Notes under the pieces: generated by a model
Told to the model about the DNA's origin: nothing
Databases searched by the model: none
The model's input: the letters and a program-made list of their open reading frames with translations, nothing else
Origin: Lysobacterales bacterium
GTDB lineage: Bacteria; Pseudomonadota; Gammaproteobacteria; Xanthomonadales; S139-57
Direction of reading: 5' to 3'
Assembly (NCBI GenBank): GCA_015485125.1
Contig: WFUE01000040.1
Location: 1-45,889, forward strand
Length of the DNA: 45,889 nt
Shown here: positions 35,201 through 42,977 of the stretch, piece after piece
How the letters are laid out: each line of letters starts with the position of its first letter
Numbering within the stretch: position 1 is the first letter of the stretch
Position numbers and translations under genes: made by a program

Positions 35201-35624
35201 CCCGCAGGCAGAGGAATTGGCACAGGCGAGGACCCTGGAAGAACATCGCAAGCCGGTAATCATGGTGGTGGACGACTCCATCACCATGCGCAAGGTGACT
35301 TCGCGCGTACTGGAAAAACAGGATATGGAAGTGTTCACCGCCAAGGACGGACTGGACGCCCTGGAGCAATTGCAGGAACGCCAGCCGGATGTGATGTTGC
35401 TGGATATCGAAATGCCGCGCATGGATGGTTATGAACTGGCCACCCACATGCGCAATGACGAACGCCTGAAGCAGATTCCCATCATCATGATTACCTCGCG
35501 GACCGGTGAAAAACACCGTCAGCGGGCCATGGAGCTGGGCGTGGAGAAATATCTGGGCAAGCCCTATCAGGAAGAAGACCTGCTGCGGGAGGTGAGGGAC
35601 AGCCTTGAACAGCGCGCGCACTGA
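29211..35624 (+). CDS. chpA: Chemotaxis hybrid histidine kinase ChpA (multi-HPt CheA)
   Basis: ChpA is the central kinase of the Pil-Chp system. The 2137-residue protein has an N-terminal HPt-like domain with H51 (YLHQVQGTLR), an HPt-derived domain with Q484 in place of histidine, and three clear HPt domains with H748 (HTLKGSGRLIG), H971 (HTLNGAASM) and H1383 (HTLKGGARTIG). A CheA dimerisation region follows from about 1530, then an HATPase with N1724 and GRGVGMDV at 1815-1822, a CheW domain (about 1860-1990), and a receiver with phosphoacceptor D2065. Two very acidic linkers, at about 590-700 and 1060-1345, separate the HPt domains. Pseudomonas ChpA is longer and has more such domains. Confidence 0.95.
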   Translation: MKLQQEIDHSTLSWVKNELDLTLKQAIEALEAYSEDRDDSSQMRFCATYLHQVQGTLRMVELYGAALLVEEMEQLAVDLLEGRVDDEEAAFDVLMRGMVQLPDYLDRLVSGHRDIPVVFLPLVNEIRALRGQSLATEGALFNPDLSLGVPESLPGPARRYADKVLRPNIARLRAAYQVGLLKWFKDGASADLYRRMGLLFERLLSVSSEPALRQLFWITGGVVEALQNDALELSNSVKSLFGKVDLELRKMALSGERHFRQNPPEAVIRNLLYYVAQAQPGSLLVDQIKAHYDLDALLPREEDVEHAMGTMSGHNREVLSSVGTVLKEELLGVKEQLDLLLRKSDTRGESLAELLPVLSKVRETLAMLGIGYAQHVVEDQIGRIEALQTSEEPVAETDLLEIAGSLLTVESALDDHIQSLGLADETSEENDQGPDLPGSEVQELLKRLIEEVNTNLSQVKESLVRFIEAPWDHNALQDLPGKLQEVSGALRMLEMEEPATIMRGVGQYVQQDLLDQQQIPSTRQLELLADAIAGMEYFMEALVDRRSPGQVLTHIASALEALRSSEPASVAAPVETDEVSLDTLEYSEDLLSEEPETIEPDIGLQDDSGALSPVTESGETGEPEEADMLPAFSDTETELTDTEMELEEAEADKAGEEPFVEVPVSEETHQTETQPAEPDITEAVALELPEAAQAIDIPPVVEADDEELLNIFIEEMAENMGSMVEQHQAWQQNPEDAQALSSIRRSFHTLKGSGRLIGAKRTGEFSWHMENMLNRLIDGSIEASPALKGLLNIAIHQTIPALYNQLATQAEGPTEDALRLQMHMADQLAENQPVDDRWLAMLAGESAGKPEAGTDSHLDEAAAPVASDDTAQEETVSAAGDHVAETFEIADTENRDDEAETTAESDTTTAGEEVDETGEDREEPAAAADVDDELLGIFEVEARTHLAVLRNWLDAVASDSRVTEDVRVASHTLNGAASMTELPEISALTGPLEGVLKRLHHLGRPLDETAQPVIEQTLNVLELQVEQLVNRQPLESAPDLQAELEALKAALPEHAPMETATEETDEEAPVQEEEWTLDVDDLPLDVTDTTEVSTEEDEAIEEIPVPVEDLSELDLDNLDDLELTLGDEADVLAELDQATEALSALAEMPDSEASEDEEDALTLDWPEEPEENHEAPLAMDDTASPAGEMESVELEATPEERMEEPVEEPATESAEDTVPDEPEMAMSQQDETLSAADDLALRDEETAESEAIAEDESNETLTEAVPAPTDDAMDLEAEAADTAGAAGLEDPGAAGVEEDGEDARDKAGETQPVATESVENTPAPESTVAPVTEDKPLDLDAELVGIFLEEATDVTADLDQALEQWQQGVDEREPVDALQRSLHTLKGGARTIGLDEIGELAHQMESVLMAIQQEAIAPTTACVEAETRAFDHLQENIDRVRKGLQPAVDSRLLEELRALAAGVEAEPAVEAEQRREELLEEREAEQAAIEETPSAEPVEPVATLGKAPSSVVRPKPARKQEEQAGKQELIRVRSDLLGKLVNFAGEVSIYRSRLEQQMGDYRFNLDELQQTVVRLRDQLRKLEIETEAQILSRYQREHELEGSEEEEFDPLELDRFSTLQQLSRALSESVNDLVSIQETLEQLTRESETLLLQQSRVSTELQEGLMQTRMVSFDTLVPRLRRIVRQTAAELGKKAVLRVEGTEGEMDRNILQRITAPLEHTLRNAVAHGIESPQARQAAGKPEQGEVRIRVSRDATDVVLEITDDGAGINTEKVRAKAIEQGLIAEDADLTEQETFSLIMESGFSTAEEVSQISGRGVGMDVVSTELKQLGGTITIDSEAGKGTKFTIRLPFTLAVTQSILVKVSDSTFAIPLASVEGVVRMPVEAFRELMTEEPPEIVYGGREHPVRILAEMMGLRESTAMDMIQVPILVVRAGDQTLALKVDGIVGNREIVVKPVGPQISTIAGIFGATIMGDGSVVLILDIGALARQGKMLVHRPQAEELAQARTLEEHRKPVIMVVDDSITMRKVTSRVLEKQDMEVFTAKDGLDALEQLQERQPDVMLLDIEMPRMDGYELATHMRNDERLKQIPIIMITSRTGEKHRQRAMELGVEKYLGKPYQEEDLLREVRDSLEQRAH

Positions 35625-36549
35625 TCGGTCCAGCCGTTGTACGGCGGTGATCGAACTGGTCACCGATACCGCCGTGTTGCCGGACGCATTGAAAACCGTA
35701 TTTCAGCGTTCGGGCATACGGCTGGCCGGCGTGCACCGCTGCCGGAAACATGGTTCCGCCCTGCAGCTGAAATCGAAGCAGCCGGTACTGGTCCTGATGC
35801 AGGATGATCTGCCGGACGCGGTGATGGAACAACTGCTTTCCCTGCAACAGCCCGTCTGGTTCGTGGACTGGGATGGTGAGTCCGTTCAGCCAGTGGTCAA
35901 GACCTTGATACACAAGCTGCAACCGCAACCATCCGTCGAACAAACCGTTACGGTCTCAGAAGATCCCGTCAGCGCGGATTACAACGAAACGGCCATGCCG
36001 ACCACCTGGCTGCTGGCCGCATCCATCGGTGGGCCGGAAGCCATGCGCAACTTTCTTTCCCGACTGCCGGGAGACTTGCCGGCCTGTCTGATTCTGGCGC
36101 AGCATATCGGCCGGGAATTCCAGAATCAGCTGGTGCAGCAGTTGGATCAGGCCTCGCCCCTGCCGGTCAGGCTGATGGCCGAAGGCATGCGTCATGCTCC
36201 GCAACAGGTGCTGGTGGTGCCCTCCGACCAGCAGATACGGCTGGACGACGAAGGTCGTTTCCGCCTGAAGCCCGGCAAGCATCGTTTCACCCCGTGTATC
36301 GACCAGGTGGTTTCCGGCCTGTTGCCACAACTGGGTAACGAGCTGGGCATGATCGTCTTCAGCGGCATGTCCAGTGATGGCGTGGCGGGCAGCCATGCCG
36401 TGCATGTGGCCGGTGGACCGGTCTGGGTGCAAACGCCGGAAACCTGCGTGGTCGCTTCCATGGTGGAAGGCACCATGCGCAAGACCGAGACCGGCCTGGC
36501 CGGTTCCCCGGACGAACTGGCCGACATGCTGGTGAGTGTCTATCACTGA
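35605..36549 (+). CDS. chpB: CheB-family methylesterase ChpB
   Basis: ChpB removes methyl groups from the receptor. The C-terminal domain (about 130-314) has the CheB triad: serine in LAASIGGPEA, histidine in AQHIGREF and aspartate in SGMSSDGVAG. The N-terminal 125 residues are receiver-sized but lack a recognisable phosphoacceptor motif, so activation by phosphorylation is doubtful. The start is TTG 35605, inside chpA, supported by GGAGGTGAGG at 35589-35598. Confidence 0.92.
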   Translation: MNSARTDRSSRCTAVIELVTDTAVLPDALKTVFQRSGIRLAGVHRCRKHGSALQLKSKQPVLVLMQDDLPDAVMEQLLSLQQPVWFVDWDGESVQPVVKTLIHKLQPQPSVEQTVTVSEDPVSADYNETAMPTTWLLAASIGGPEAMRNFLSRLPGDLPACLILAQHIGREFQNQLVQQLDQASPLPVRLMAEGMRHAPQQVLVVPSDQQIRLDDEGRFRLKPGKHRFTPCIDQVVSGLLPQLGNELGMIVFSGMSSDGVAGSHAVHVAGGPVWVQTPETCVVASMVEGTMRKTETGLAGSPDELADMLVSVYH

Positions 36550-36558
36550 GGATTAACC

Positions 36559-37035
36559 ATGTCAGAACTGATGAATGAAATACGCGGCGTCATGATTCCG
36601 GTGACCGGTGGTCATGTGGTGCTGCCCAACGCCGCCATTGCCGAACTGGTAGCCTACACGCCGCCGGGCAGCATGCCCTGTGAAGAGGACTGGGTGCTGG
36701 GTTTTATCAACTGGCGTGGCTGGCAGGTACCCCTGTTTTCCTTCTCGTTAATGGCGGAGCTGGCGGAAGAAGAGCGGGACAACACCGCGAGAGTGGCCAT
36801 TCTGAAAGCCCTGACCGGCAGCACCAACATGCCCTTTCTGGCGCTGATGACCCAGGGCTTCCCGCAACTGCACAACCTGAACAAGCAGAACCTGCAGATC
36901 ATACCCGGCGCGGAAATGACCCCGGGCGTGGCCTATCAGGTGGAAGTGGAAGGCCAGCAAGGGTATATCCCGGATCTGACCCATATTGAAAACACCCTGT
37001 CTCGCTGTCTGGCGGAAAGTAAACGGAGTGCTTGA
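36559..37035 (+). CDS. chpC: CheW-like protein ChpC
   Basis: The 158-residue protein is a second CheW-type adaptor. It has VMIPVTGGHVVLPNAAIAELV, then VLGFINWRGWQVPLFSFSL, with the CheW-like GxINWRG strand. It is the last chemotaxis gene of the operon, nine bases after chpB. It could connect other receptors to ChpA. The stop shares a base with the ATG of the asmA-like gene. Confidence 0.9.
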   Translation: MSELMNEIRGVMIPVTGGHVVLPNAAIAELVAYTPPGSMPCEEDWVLGFINWRGWQVPLFSFSLMAELAEEERDNTARVAILKALTGSTNMPFLALMTQGFPQLHNLNKQNLQIIPGAEMTPGVAYQVEVEGQQGYIPDLTHIENTLSRCLAESKRSA

Positions 37036-39017
37036 TGAAAACCTTGCTGAAATGGGTGCTGATTCTGGTGGTTCTGGTCGTACTGTCAGGTGTGGCGGTC
37101 GTACTGCTGGTCAACCCGGATGATTATCGTGACCAGATCAGCCAGCAGGCCAGCAAGGCGCTGGGGACCGATGTGCGTTTGCAAGGGCCCCTGAAACTCT
37201 CACTCTGGCCCAGTCTGGGCCTGGTAACCGAAAATGTACAGGTATTGCAGCCGCAGGGTTTTGGAAAGGGTCTGTGGCTGGAAGCCGGTCAGGTCGCCTT
37301 CTCCACGGCGGTCGCCCCCCTGTTGCAGGGGCAGGTACAACTGGGAGAGATTCGCCTTCAGGGTGTGCGCCTGAAGCTGATCCGCAAGGCCAATGGGCAG
37401 GCCAACTGGGAACAGCTGGCCGGCCAGGCGAAAGCGGGCGGCTCTGGCTCCGCTTCGACGGATCAGGGCGATGACAAGGCACCGGTATCGCTGAAACTGG
37501 CGGGTTTGTATCTGGATGATGTGGAACTGGATTACATCGACCAGGCCGCGAAGACGGAACAGCGCTTTCGCATCGACACCCTGTCGCTGGAAGGGCTGGG
37601 TAGTCAACGACCTGCCCAACTGACCATGGCCGCCGAGGTCAGCACGCCGGCAACCTTCCAGATACAACTGCAAAGCCGTATCCGGCCCAAGGCGGATTTC
37701 AGTGAGGTTGCCATCAATGATCTGCAACTGACGGTGCAAGGCGACAGCCTGCCCCAGCCGGTTTCCCTGCAAGGCGACTTGCAGATTGTTCCTGCGGCAG
37801 GCCGGGTGAATATTGCGGCGCTGACCTTGCTGGACAAGCTGCGGGTAACAGGCCACGTGGGCCAGAAAATCAATTTGCAACTCCAGGCGGAAGGCCTGGA
37901 TCTAAAGCCCTGGCTGCAAGACCTGCCATTGCAAGAAAACGCGCTGGCACCGTTGCAGATGAAGATAGGCATACAGGGCACACCGGCAGCGCTGGCTGTG
38001 AAAGTGGAAAAACTGGATATGGACCCGGTGCGCCTGACGGGGCAGCTCCAGTGGAATGGTCGTCTGAAGGGTCAGTTGAATCTGGCCGCGCTGGATCTGG
38101 ATGCCTTGCTGCAACCCGCATCCGCTGAGCAGGCATCCACGGAAACGGCGGCGGATGCACCCTTGATGCAAGCCGGGCAGCTGCCGAGCCTGCAGGCAGA
38201 CATGAAAGTCACGCTGGCTGGTTTGAAGGTCTCAGGCTTGCAAATGCAGAATCTGCAACTGCATGTACAAACCCGGCCAGGGCAGCTGGCACTGCAATCC
38301 TTCACTGCTGACCTGTATCAGGGCAAGGTGGAGACCACCGCCACACTCAAGGCCAGCGGCAAGGCCGTATCCTTGCAGACCAGGGGTGAGCTGCAGGGCA
38401 TTCAGGCTGAACCGCTGCTAAAGGATCTGGCCGGGAAAAAACTGTTGACCGGTGAAGGTGGAGCTGAGTGGGCCCTGCAAACAGACATGAGCTCGCAACG
38501 GGCACTGATGGAGCAGCTGAACGGTACCGCCGGTCTACGCTTTGAAAATGGCGCCATTCTGGGGATCAACATCGCCGAACGGATTCGTCAGGGCTGGGCC
38601 TTGTTGAAGGGCCAGCCCTACGAAGCGCCGAAAACACCGCCCAAGACCGATTTTGCCGAGCTGCGTGCCAGTGTGAATATCAAAAATGGTGTGGCGGACA
38701 ATCAGGATTTCCTGCTGCAATCACCCCTGTTGCGCGTCACTGGCAAGGGGCAGGTGGACCTGGGCGCGCAGACCATCCGCTACAAGCTGACACCGGTGAT
38801 CGTGGGTACCCTGACCGGGCAGAATGGCGAATCGCTGGATCAACTCAAGGGCGTGCCCATCCCGTTGAAGATCAAGGGGGCGTTACCGTCGCCTTCCATC
38901 CAGCTGGACCTGGCCCGGGCCTTCACCGAACAGCAGAAGAAAAAGCTGAAAAAGAAAGCGGAAAAGGAACTGATGAACGCCCTGTTCGGCAAGAAAAAGA
39001 AAAAAGACAAGGATTAG
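37035..39017 (+). CDS. AsmA-family envelope protein
   Basis: The 660-residue product has a single N-terminal membrane anchor (about 4-27, rich in Val and Leu), then AsmA features: DYRDQISQQASKALGTDVRLQG early and, near the end, GKGQVDLGAQTIRYKLTPV and the conserved PIPLKIKGALPSPSIQLD. It ends in a Lys-rich tail. AsmA-like proteins are repeating beta-groove proteins involved in lipid transport between membranes. The ATG at 37035 overlaps the chpC stop (TGATG), with GGAG upstream, so it is translationally coupled to the chemotaxis operon. The stop overlaps the stop of convergent tag. Confidence 0.9.
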   Translation: MKTLLKWVLILVVLVVLSGVAVVLLVNPDDYRDQISQQASKALGTDVRLQGPLKLSLWPSLGLVTENVQVLQPQGFGKGLWLEAGQVAFSTAVAPLLQGQVQLGEIRLQGVRLKLIRKANGQANWEQLAGQAKAGGSGSASTDQGDDKAPVSLKLAGLYLDDVELDYIDQAAKTEQRFRIDTLSLEGLGSQRPAQLTMAAEVSTPATFQIQLQSRIRPKADFSEVAINDLQLTVQGDSLPQPVSLQGDLQIVPAAGRVNIAALTLLDKLRVTGHVGQKINLQLQAEGLDLKPWLQDLPLQENALAPLQMKIGIQGTPAALAVKVEKLDMDPVRLTGQLQWNGRLKGQLNLAALDLDALLQPASAEQASTETAADAPLMQAGQLPSLQADMKVTLAGLKVSGLQMQNLQLHVQTRPGQLALQSFTADLYQGKVETTATLKASGKAVSLQTRGELQGIQAEPLLKDLAGKKLLTGEGGAEWALQTDMSSQRALMEQLNGTAGLRFENGAILGINIAERIRQGWALLKGQPYEAPKTPPKTDFAELRASVNIKNGVADNQDFLLQSPLLRVTGKGQVDLGAQTIRYKLTPVIVGTLTGQNGESLDQLKGVPIPLKIKGALPSPSIQLDLARAFTEQQKKKLKKKAEKELMNALFGKKKKKDKD

Positions 39018-39586
39018 GGTTGCCGGTTGTCGCTGTGCGCCGGGCAGCTCAGCAGGTGATCATCCACCATGCCGGTGGCCTGCATGAAGGCATAGCAAAT
39101 CACCGGCCCGACAAACTGAAAGCCACGCTTTTTCAAGGCCCGGCTCATGGCTTGTGAGCGTTCATCCTGTGCGGGCACGGCCTCCATGCTTTGCCAGCGG
39201 TGAATGATGGGTTGACCACCGACAAAAGACCAGAGCCACGCCACGGGGTCTTCCTGTTCGCAGAGTGCCAGCCAGGCCCGGGCATTCTGCCGGCAGGCGG
39301 CCATTTTCAGACGATTGCGAATCAGGCCGGGGTCCTCAAGCCAGGTTTGCAGTTGGGCATCGCTGACCGTGGCCAGCCAGTGCGGGTTAAAGCCATGGAA
39401 GATTTGTCGATAGCGTGCTCGTTTTTGCAGCACCAGGCGCCAGCTGAGGCCGGCTTGCAGGCCTTCCAGCAGGAGAAACTCGAACAGTTTGTTACTCTCG
39501 TATACAGGCCGGCCCCATTCCTGGTCGTGATAGGCCCGTTCCAGCGCGCTGTCTTGTGCCCATGGGCAAATCCTTGCTTCGTTCAT
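39014..39586 (-). CDS. tag: DNA-3-methyladenine glycosylase I
   Basis: Tag removes 3-methyladenine from alkylated DNA. The 190-residue protein has the zinc-snap ligands C7 and H20 at the N-terminus (ICPWA, YHDQEWG) and an HLLSC pair at the C-terminus. LLLEGLQAGLSW and the helix-hairpin-helix region FQFVGPVICYAFMQATGMVDDH lie between. I use the ATG at 39586, which begins MNEARICPW as in the family. It is convergent with the asmA-like gene. Confidence 0.95.
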   Translation of the reverse strand: MNEARICPWAQDSALERAYHDQEWGRPVYESNKLFEFLLLEGLQAGLSWRLVLQKRARYRQIFHGFNPHWLATVSDAQLQTWLEDPGLIRNRLKMAACRQNARAWLALCEQEDPVAWLWSFVGGQPIIHRWQSMEAVPAQDERSQAMSRALKKRGFQFVGPVICYAFMQATGMVDDHLLSCPAHSDNRQP

Positions 39587-39642
39587 GCTCAGCAGTCTGC
39601 TGGTTGGCAGCCCCATCCGTCAAGGGTGGATTTTCAGGTGCA

Positions 39643-39783
39643 ATGCCCTGCCAGTGTGGGCAATTCCGTTCGTGGCATGAACCGGGTAAACTGCCCATCC
39701 GGTGCAAACCCGGAAACCGCACGACCGGATGTGATTTTTGGGTTCGAGATGAATGCAACAGGAGACAGGCGGCATGCTGCTGA
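39643..39783 (+). CDS. Probable cysteine-rich 46-residue protein upstream of trpG
   Basis: A frame from ATG 39643 encodes MPCQCGQFR, then [20 protein letters not shown] and CNRRQAACC. Seven cysteines (3, 5, 21, 30, 38, 45, 46) in 46 residues suggest a metal-binding or zinc-ribbon-like mini-protein. AGGTG lies a few bases before the ATG. The frame overlaps the trpG start by 10 bases, as real operon genes often do. It is not a Trp attenuation leader: its two Trp codons are not adjacent. I do not know a function. The frame could be fortuitous. Confidence 0.5.
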   Translation: MPCQCGQFRSWHEPGKLPIRCKPGNRTTGCDFWVRDECNRRQAACC

Positions 39784-40352
39784 TGATCGACAACTATGAC
39801 TCCTTCACCTACAACCTGGTGCAGTATTTTGCTGAACTGGGTGCGGAGGTGGTGGTTCATCGCAACGATGCCATTGGCGTGGATGCCATCGAATCGCTCA
39901 AGCCGGAGAAAATCGTGCTTTCACCGGGCCCCTGCACGCCCAATGAAGCCGGTATCTCGCTGGAGGTCATCCACCGGTTTGCTGGTCGTATCCCCCTGCT
40001 GGGTGTCTGTCTGGGGCATCAGAGCATTGCCCAGGCCTTTGGTGGCCAAGTGATCCGGGCACGGGAAGTGATGCACGGCAAGACCTCTGCCATCCATCAC
40101 CGTGGCGAGGGCGTGTTCAAGGGGCTGAACAATCCGTTGGAGGCCACCCGTTACCACTCGCTGGTGGTGGCGGAGAAAGGCCTGCCCGATTGCTTGGAAA
40201 TCACCGCCTGGACGGAAAACGGACGCGGCGAGCGGGAAGAAATCATGGGTCTGCGGCATCGGGAATGGGCGGTGGAAGGGGTGCAGTTTCACCCGGAATC
40301 CATTCTGACCGAACAGGGTCACGCGTTGTTGAAGAATTTTCTGGAGCAATAG
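39774..40352 (+). CDS. trpG: Anthranilate synthase glutaminase component
   Basis: TrpG supplies ammonia from glutamine to TrpE; in many bacteria it also serves PabB. The 192 residues have [24 protein letters not shown], the catalytic C79 in GVCLGHQ, and the His-Glu pair in VQFHPESIL. The ATG at 39774 has GGAGAC seven bases upstream. The trpE partner is not adjacent. trpD follows after three bases. Confidence 0.95.
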   Translation: MLLMIDNYDSFTYNLVQYFAELGAEVVVHRNDAIGVDAIESLKPEKIVLSPGPCTPNEAGISLEVIHRFAGRIPLLGVCLGHQSIAQAFGGQVIRAREVMHGKTSAIHHRGEGVFKGLNNPLEATRYHSLVVAEKGLPDCLEITAWTENGRGEREEIMGLRHREWAVEGVQFHPESILTEQGHALLKNFLEQ

Positions 40353-40355
40353 GGC

Positions 40356-41369
40356 ATGAAAAGTATCCTGAACCAGCTGGCGGCCGGTGAGAATCTGAGC
40401 GAAGAAACCATGGAGCAGGCCATGAATCAGGTCATGACCGGCCAGGCCACGCCCGCGCAGATTGGCGCGCTGCTGATGGGCCTGCGGCAGAAGGGCGAGA
40501 CCGTCGAGGAAATCACCGCGGCGGCTCGTGTCATGCGCCGGCTGGCCGAACCGGTCAAGGTTGCGTCCCAACCGCTGGTGGATACCTGCGGTACCGGTGG
40601 TGATGGCGCGGGCATCTTCAATGTCTCCACCGCCGCGGCCATCGTTGCGGCGGCCTGTGGTGTCAAGATCGCCAAGCATGGCAACCGTTCGGTTTCCAGC
40701 ACCACCGGCAGCGCCGATGTACTGGAGCAGGCTGGTGTCAATCTGGATCTGCGTCCGGAAGATGTGGCTCAGTGTGTCGAGGAAGTCGGTATCGGATTTC
40801 TGTTTGCGCCGGCGCACCACAGCGCGATGAAATTTGCCATTGGCCCCCGGCGGGAACTGGGCATGCGCACCCTGTTCAATGTGCTGGGGCCGTTGACCAA
40901 TCCGGCCGGTGCCAAAAGGCAGGTACTGGGTGTATTCGCACAGGAATGGCAGCGACCGCTGGCGGAAGTGCTGAAAACCCTGGGCAGTGAACGGGTCATG
41001 GTGGTGCACGCGGAAGATGGTCTGGATGAAATCTCCGTGGCTGCGCAGACACGGGTGGTGGAACTCAAGAATGGAGAAATCTCGGAATATCGTATCAACC
41101 CGGCGGAACTGGGCATCTGGTACACCAGCCTGAAGGCCGCGCAGGTCAATACGGCCGCGGAGAGCCTGCGACTGATCGAAAGCGCCTTCCAGGGTGAAAA
41201 CGGCATTGCTGCCGACCTGATTGCGCTCAATGCCGCGGCGGTTTTGCAGGTAGCGGATCTGGCCGAGGATCTGCTGGAAGGCCTGGTCAAGGCGCGTACG
41301 GTCATGGGCAATGGCAAGGCGCTGCAAACCCTGCACCAGCTGCGTGACCTGACCCGGAGCATGGCCTGA
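40356..41369 (+). CDS. trpD: Anthranilate phosphoribosyltransferase
   Basis: TrpD transfers phosphoribose from PRPP to anthranilate. The 337-residue protein has the family's PRPP-binding motif [16 protein letters not shown], then [19 protein letters not shown] and the [14 protein letters not shown] segment with the anthranilate-binding region. The stop shares one base with the trpC start (TGATG). Confidence 0.97.
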   Translation: MKSILNQLAAGENLSEETMEQAMNQVMTGQATPAQIGALLMGLRQKGETVEEITAAARVMRRLAEPVKVASQPLVDTCGTGGDGAGIFNVSTAAAIVAAACGVKIAKHGNRSVSSTTGSADVLEQAGVNLDLRPEDVAQCVEEVGIGFLFAPAHHSAMKFAIGPRRELGMRTLFNVLGPLTNPAGAKRQVLGVFAQEWQRPLAEVLKTLGSERVMVVHAEDGLDEISVAAQTRVVELKNGEISEYRINPAELGIWYTSLKAAQVNTAAESLRLIESAFQGENGIAADLIALNAAAVLQVADLAEDLLEGLVKARTVMGNGKALQTLHQLRDLTRSMA

Positions 41370-42172
41370 TGAACAGGATGGCCGACATTCTCAAGACCAT
41401 CCTGGCCCGCAAGGTGGAGGAAATTCGCGCTGGCGCGGAAAAAACACCGCTGGCGGCATTGAGTCGACAGGTGGAAGCCGCCCCACCGGCACGCGGTTTT
41501 TATCAGGCCATGGCGGATCAACGGGCGGCGGGCAAACCGGCGGTGATTGCCGAAATCAAGAAGGCCTCACCCAGCAAGGGGGTCATCCGGGAAGATTTCG
41601 ACCCCGTTGCCATTGCCCAAAGTTACGAACAACATGGCGCGTCCTGCCTTTCCGTGCTCACCGATGTGGATTTCTTCCAGGGGCATGCGAACTATTTGCA
41701 ACAGGCGCGCGCCGCCACCCGCCTGCCGGTGATCCGCAAGGATTTCATCATCGACCCGTGGCAGGTGTACGAGGCCCGGGTCATGGGCGCGGATTGCATT
41801 TTGCTGATCGTGGCCGCGCTGGGGGATGCGCAGCTGCTGGAGCTGACCCTGCTGGCACGGGAACTGGGCATGGATGTACTGGTGGAAGTCCACGATGAAG
41901 CGGAAATGGCCCGTGCGCTGGATTTGCCCACACCGCTGATTGGCGTGAACAACCGTAACCTGCGCACCTTTGAAGTCAGCCTGGAGACCACGCTGAACCT
42001 GTTGGCACAGGTGCCGGAAGACCGCTTGCTGGTGACTGAAAGCGGTATCCACACGCCAGCCGATGTCCGCAGGATGCGGGAAGCCGGTGTACAGGCCTTT
42101 CTGGTGGGAGAGGCCTTCATGCGTCAGCCGGATCCCGGTCAGGCACTGGCTGCATTGTTTCAGACCGGTTGA
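41369..42172 (+). CDS. trpC: Indole-3-glycerol phosphate synthase
   Basis: TrpC closes the indole ring in tryptophan synthesis. The 267 residues form a TIM barrel with [12 protein letters not shown] (catalytic lysine), [39 protein letters not shown] and VTESGI. It is monofunctional, without a fused TrpF. The start may be ATG 41369 or ATG 41378. It is translationally coupled to trpD. Confidence 0.97.
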   Translation: MNRMADILKTILARKVEEIRAGAEKTPLAALSRQVEAAPPARGFYQAMADQRAAGKPAVIAEIKKASPSKGVIREDFDPVAIAQSYEQHGASCLSVLTDVDFFQGHANYLQQARAATRLPVIRKDFIIDPWQVYEARVMGADCILLIVAALGDAQLLELTLLARELGMDVLVEVHDEAEMARALDLPTPLIGVNNRNLRTFEVSLETTLNLLAQVPEDRLLVTESGIHTPADVRRMREAGVQAFLVGEAFMRQPDPGQALAALFQTG

Positions 42173-42221
42173 TCGCGGCAGGTCGTGGTATAGTCATGGC
42201 AAGCCATAACTGGAGGCGGCC

Positions 42222-42977
42222 ATGACACCGGAAGAAAAACGGGCCCAGCTGGTACAGCTGAAAAAGGAATCCGTTATCGAATTGCTGGACACGGCGGTGG
42301 CCGTGCATGGACTCTCCCCCGAAGACTACCTCTCGCTCAAGCAGGATCTGCTGACCCAAATTGAACAGGACACCGGTCACCAGACCGGTCTTTTCCAATG
42401 GCTGGAACAGGCCAACCTGATGGCGGCCCAATGCCTGGGTGACCCGAGCATCCAGATTGCCGTGGGCGCGGAAATCCGCGAGGAAGTGCTGGAGGAAAAG
42501 CCAGAGAAGCCACGCAAGACCAAGGTGGATGCCAAGGCCGCGCCAGTGGACTACAAGGCCGCCCTGCTCCAGCAGATCGAGCTGCTGCCGCCGTGGCTCA
42601 ATGACAAGGAAGTCAAGCACTATCAGGAACTGGTCCGCCGCCTGCCCCGGGGCAAGCCCAGTGAAGGGTTGGCCATGAACACCGTGGGGGATGCGGAATA
42701 TGAATTGCTGGAAAAGGTGCGCGAGCGTTTTGGCAAGAAAATGGACCAGCTGGTGGCCAAGGCACCGGAGTTGTTTCGTGACAAGCTGGAACGGCCGGAT
42801 GGCTCGGTGCGCTGGGTGAATGTGGAGAAAAACCTGCGCATGCAACTGAAACGGGTGGCCAGTGTACGCCAGTTTCTCGCTTTCAAGGATCTGGTAGCCC
42901 GCTTTGTCAGCGACTACAAGCGGCGTCAGCAGGCGCAGAAAAAGGGCGGGCTGATGAGCAAGCTCAAATTCTGGTAG
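42222..42977 (+). CDS. Charged cytoplasmic protein of unknown function
   Basis: The 251-residue protein is rich in Lys, Glu and Leu and has no signal peptide or membrane segment. An N-terminal helical part (about 1-80) is followed by a Lys- and Glu-rich linker (EEKPEKPRKTKVDAK, about 90-105). A second helical region ends with a basic tail (KRRQQAQKKGG). I do not recognise the family. It lies 49 bases after trpC with GGAGG before the ATG; a TATAGT -10-like box at about 42190 suggests its own promoter. It abuts the stop of the convergent regulator gene. Confidence 0.75.
   Translation: MTPEEKRAQLVQLKKESVIELLDTAVAVHGLSPEDYLSLKQDLLTQIEQDTGHQTGLFQWLEQANLMAAQCLGDPSIQIAVGAEIREEVLEEKPEKPRKTKVDAKAAPVDYKAALLQQIELLPPWLNDKEVKHYQELVRRLPRGKPSEGLAMNTVGDAEYELLEKVRERFGKKMDQLVAKAPELFRDKLERPDGSVRWVNVEKNLRMQLKRVASVRQFLAFKDLVARFVSDYKRRQQAQKKGGLMSKLKFW

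Noticed and set aside
39587..39773. Tryptophan attenuator with leader peptide
   Set aside because: There are no adjacent Trp codons and I see no terminator hairpin with a T tract before trpG.
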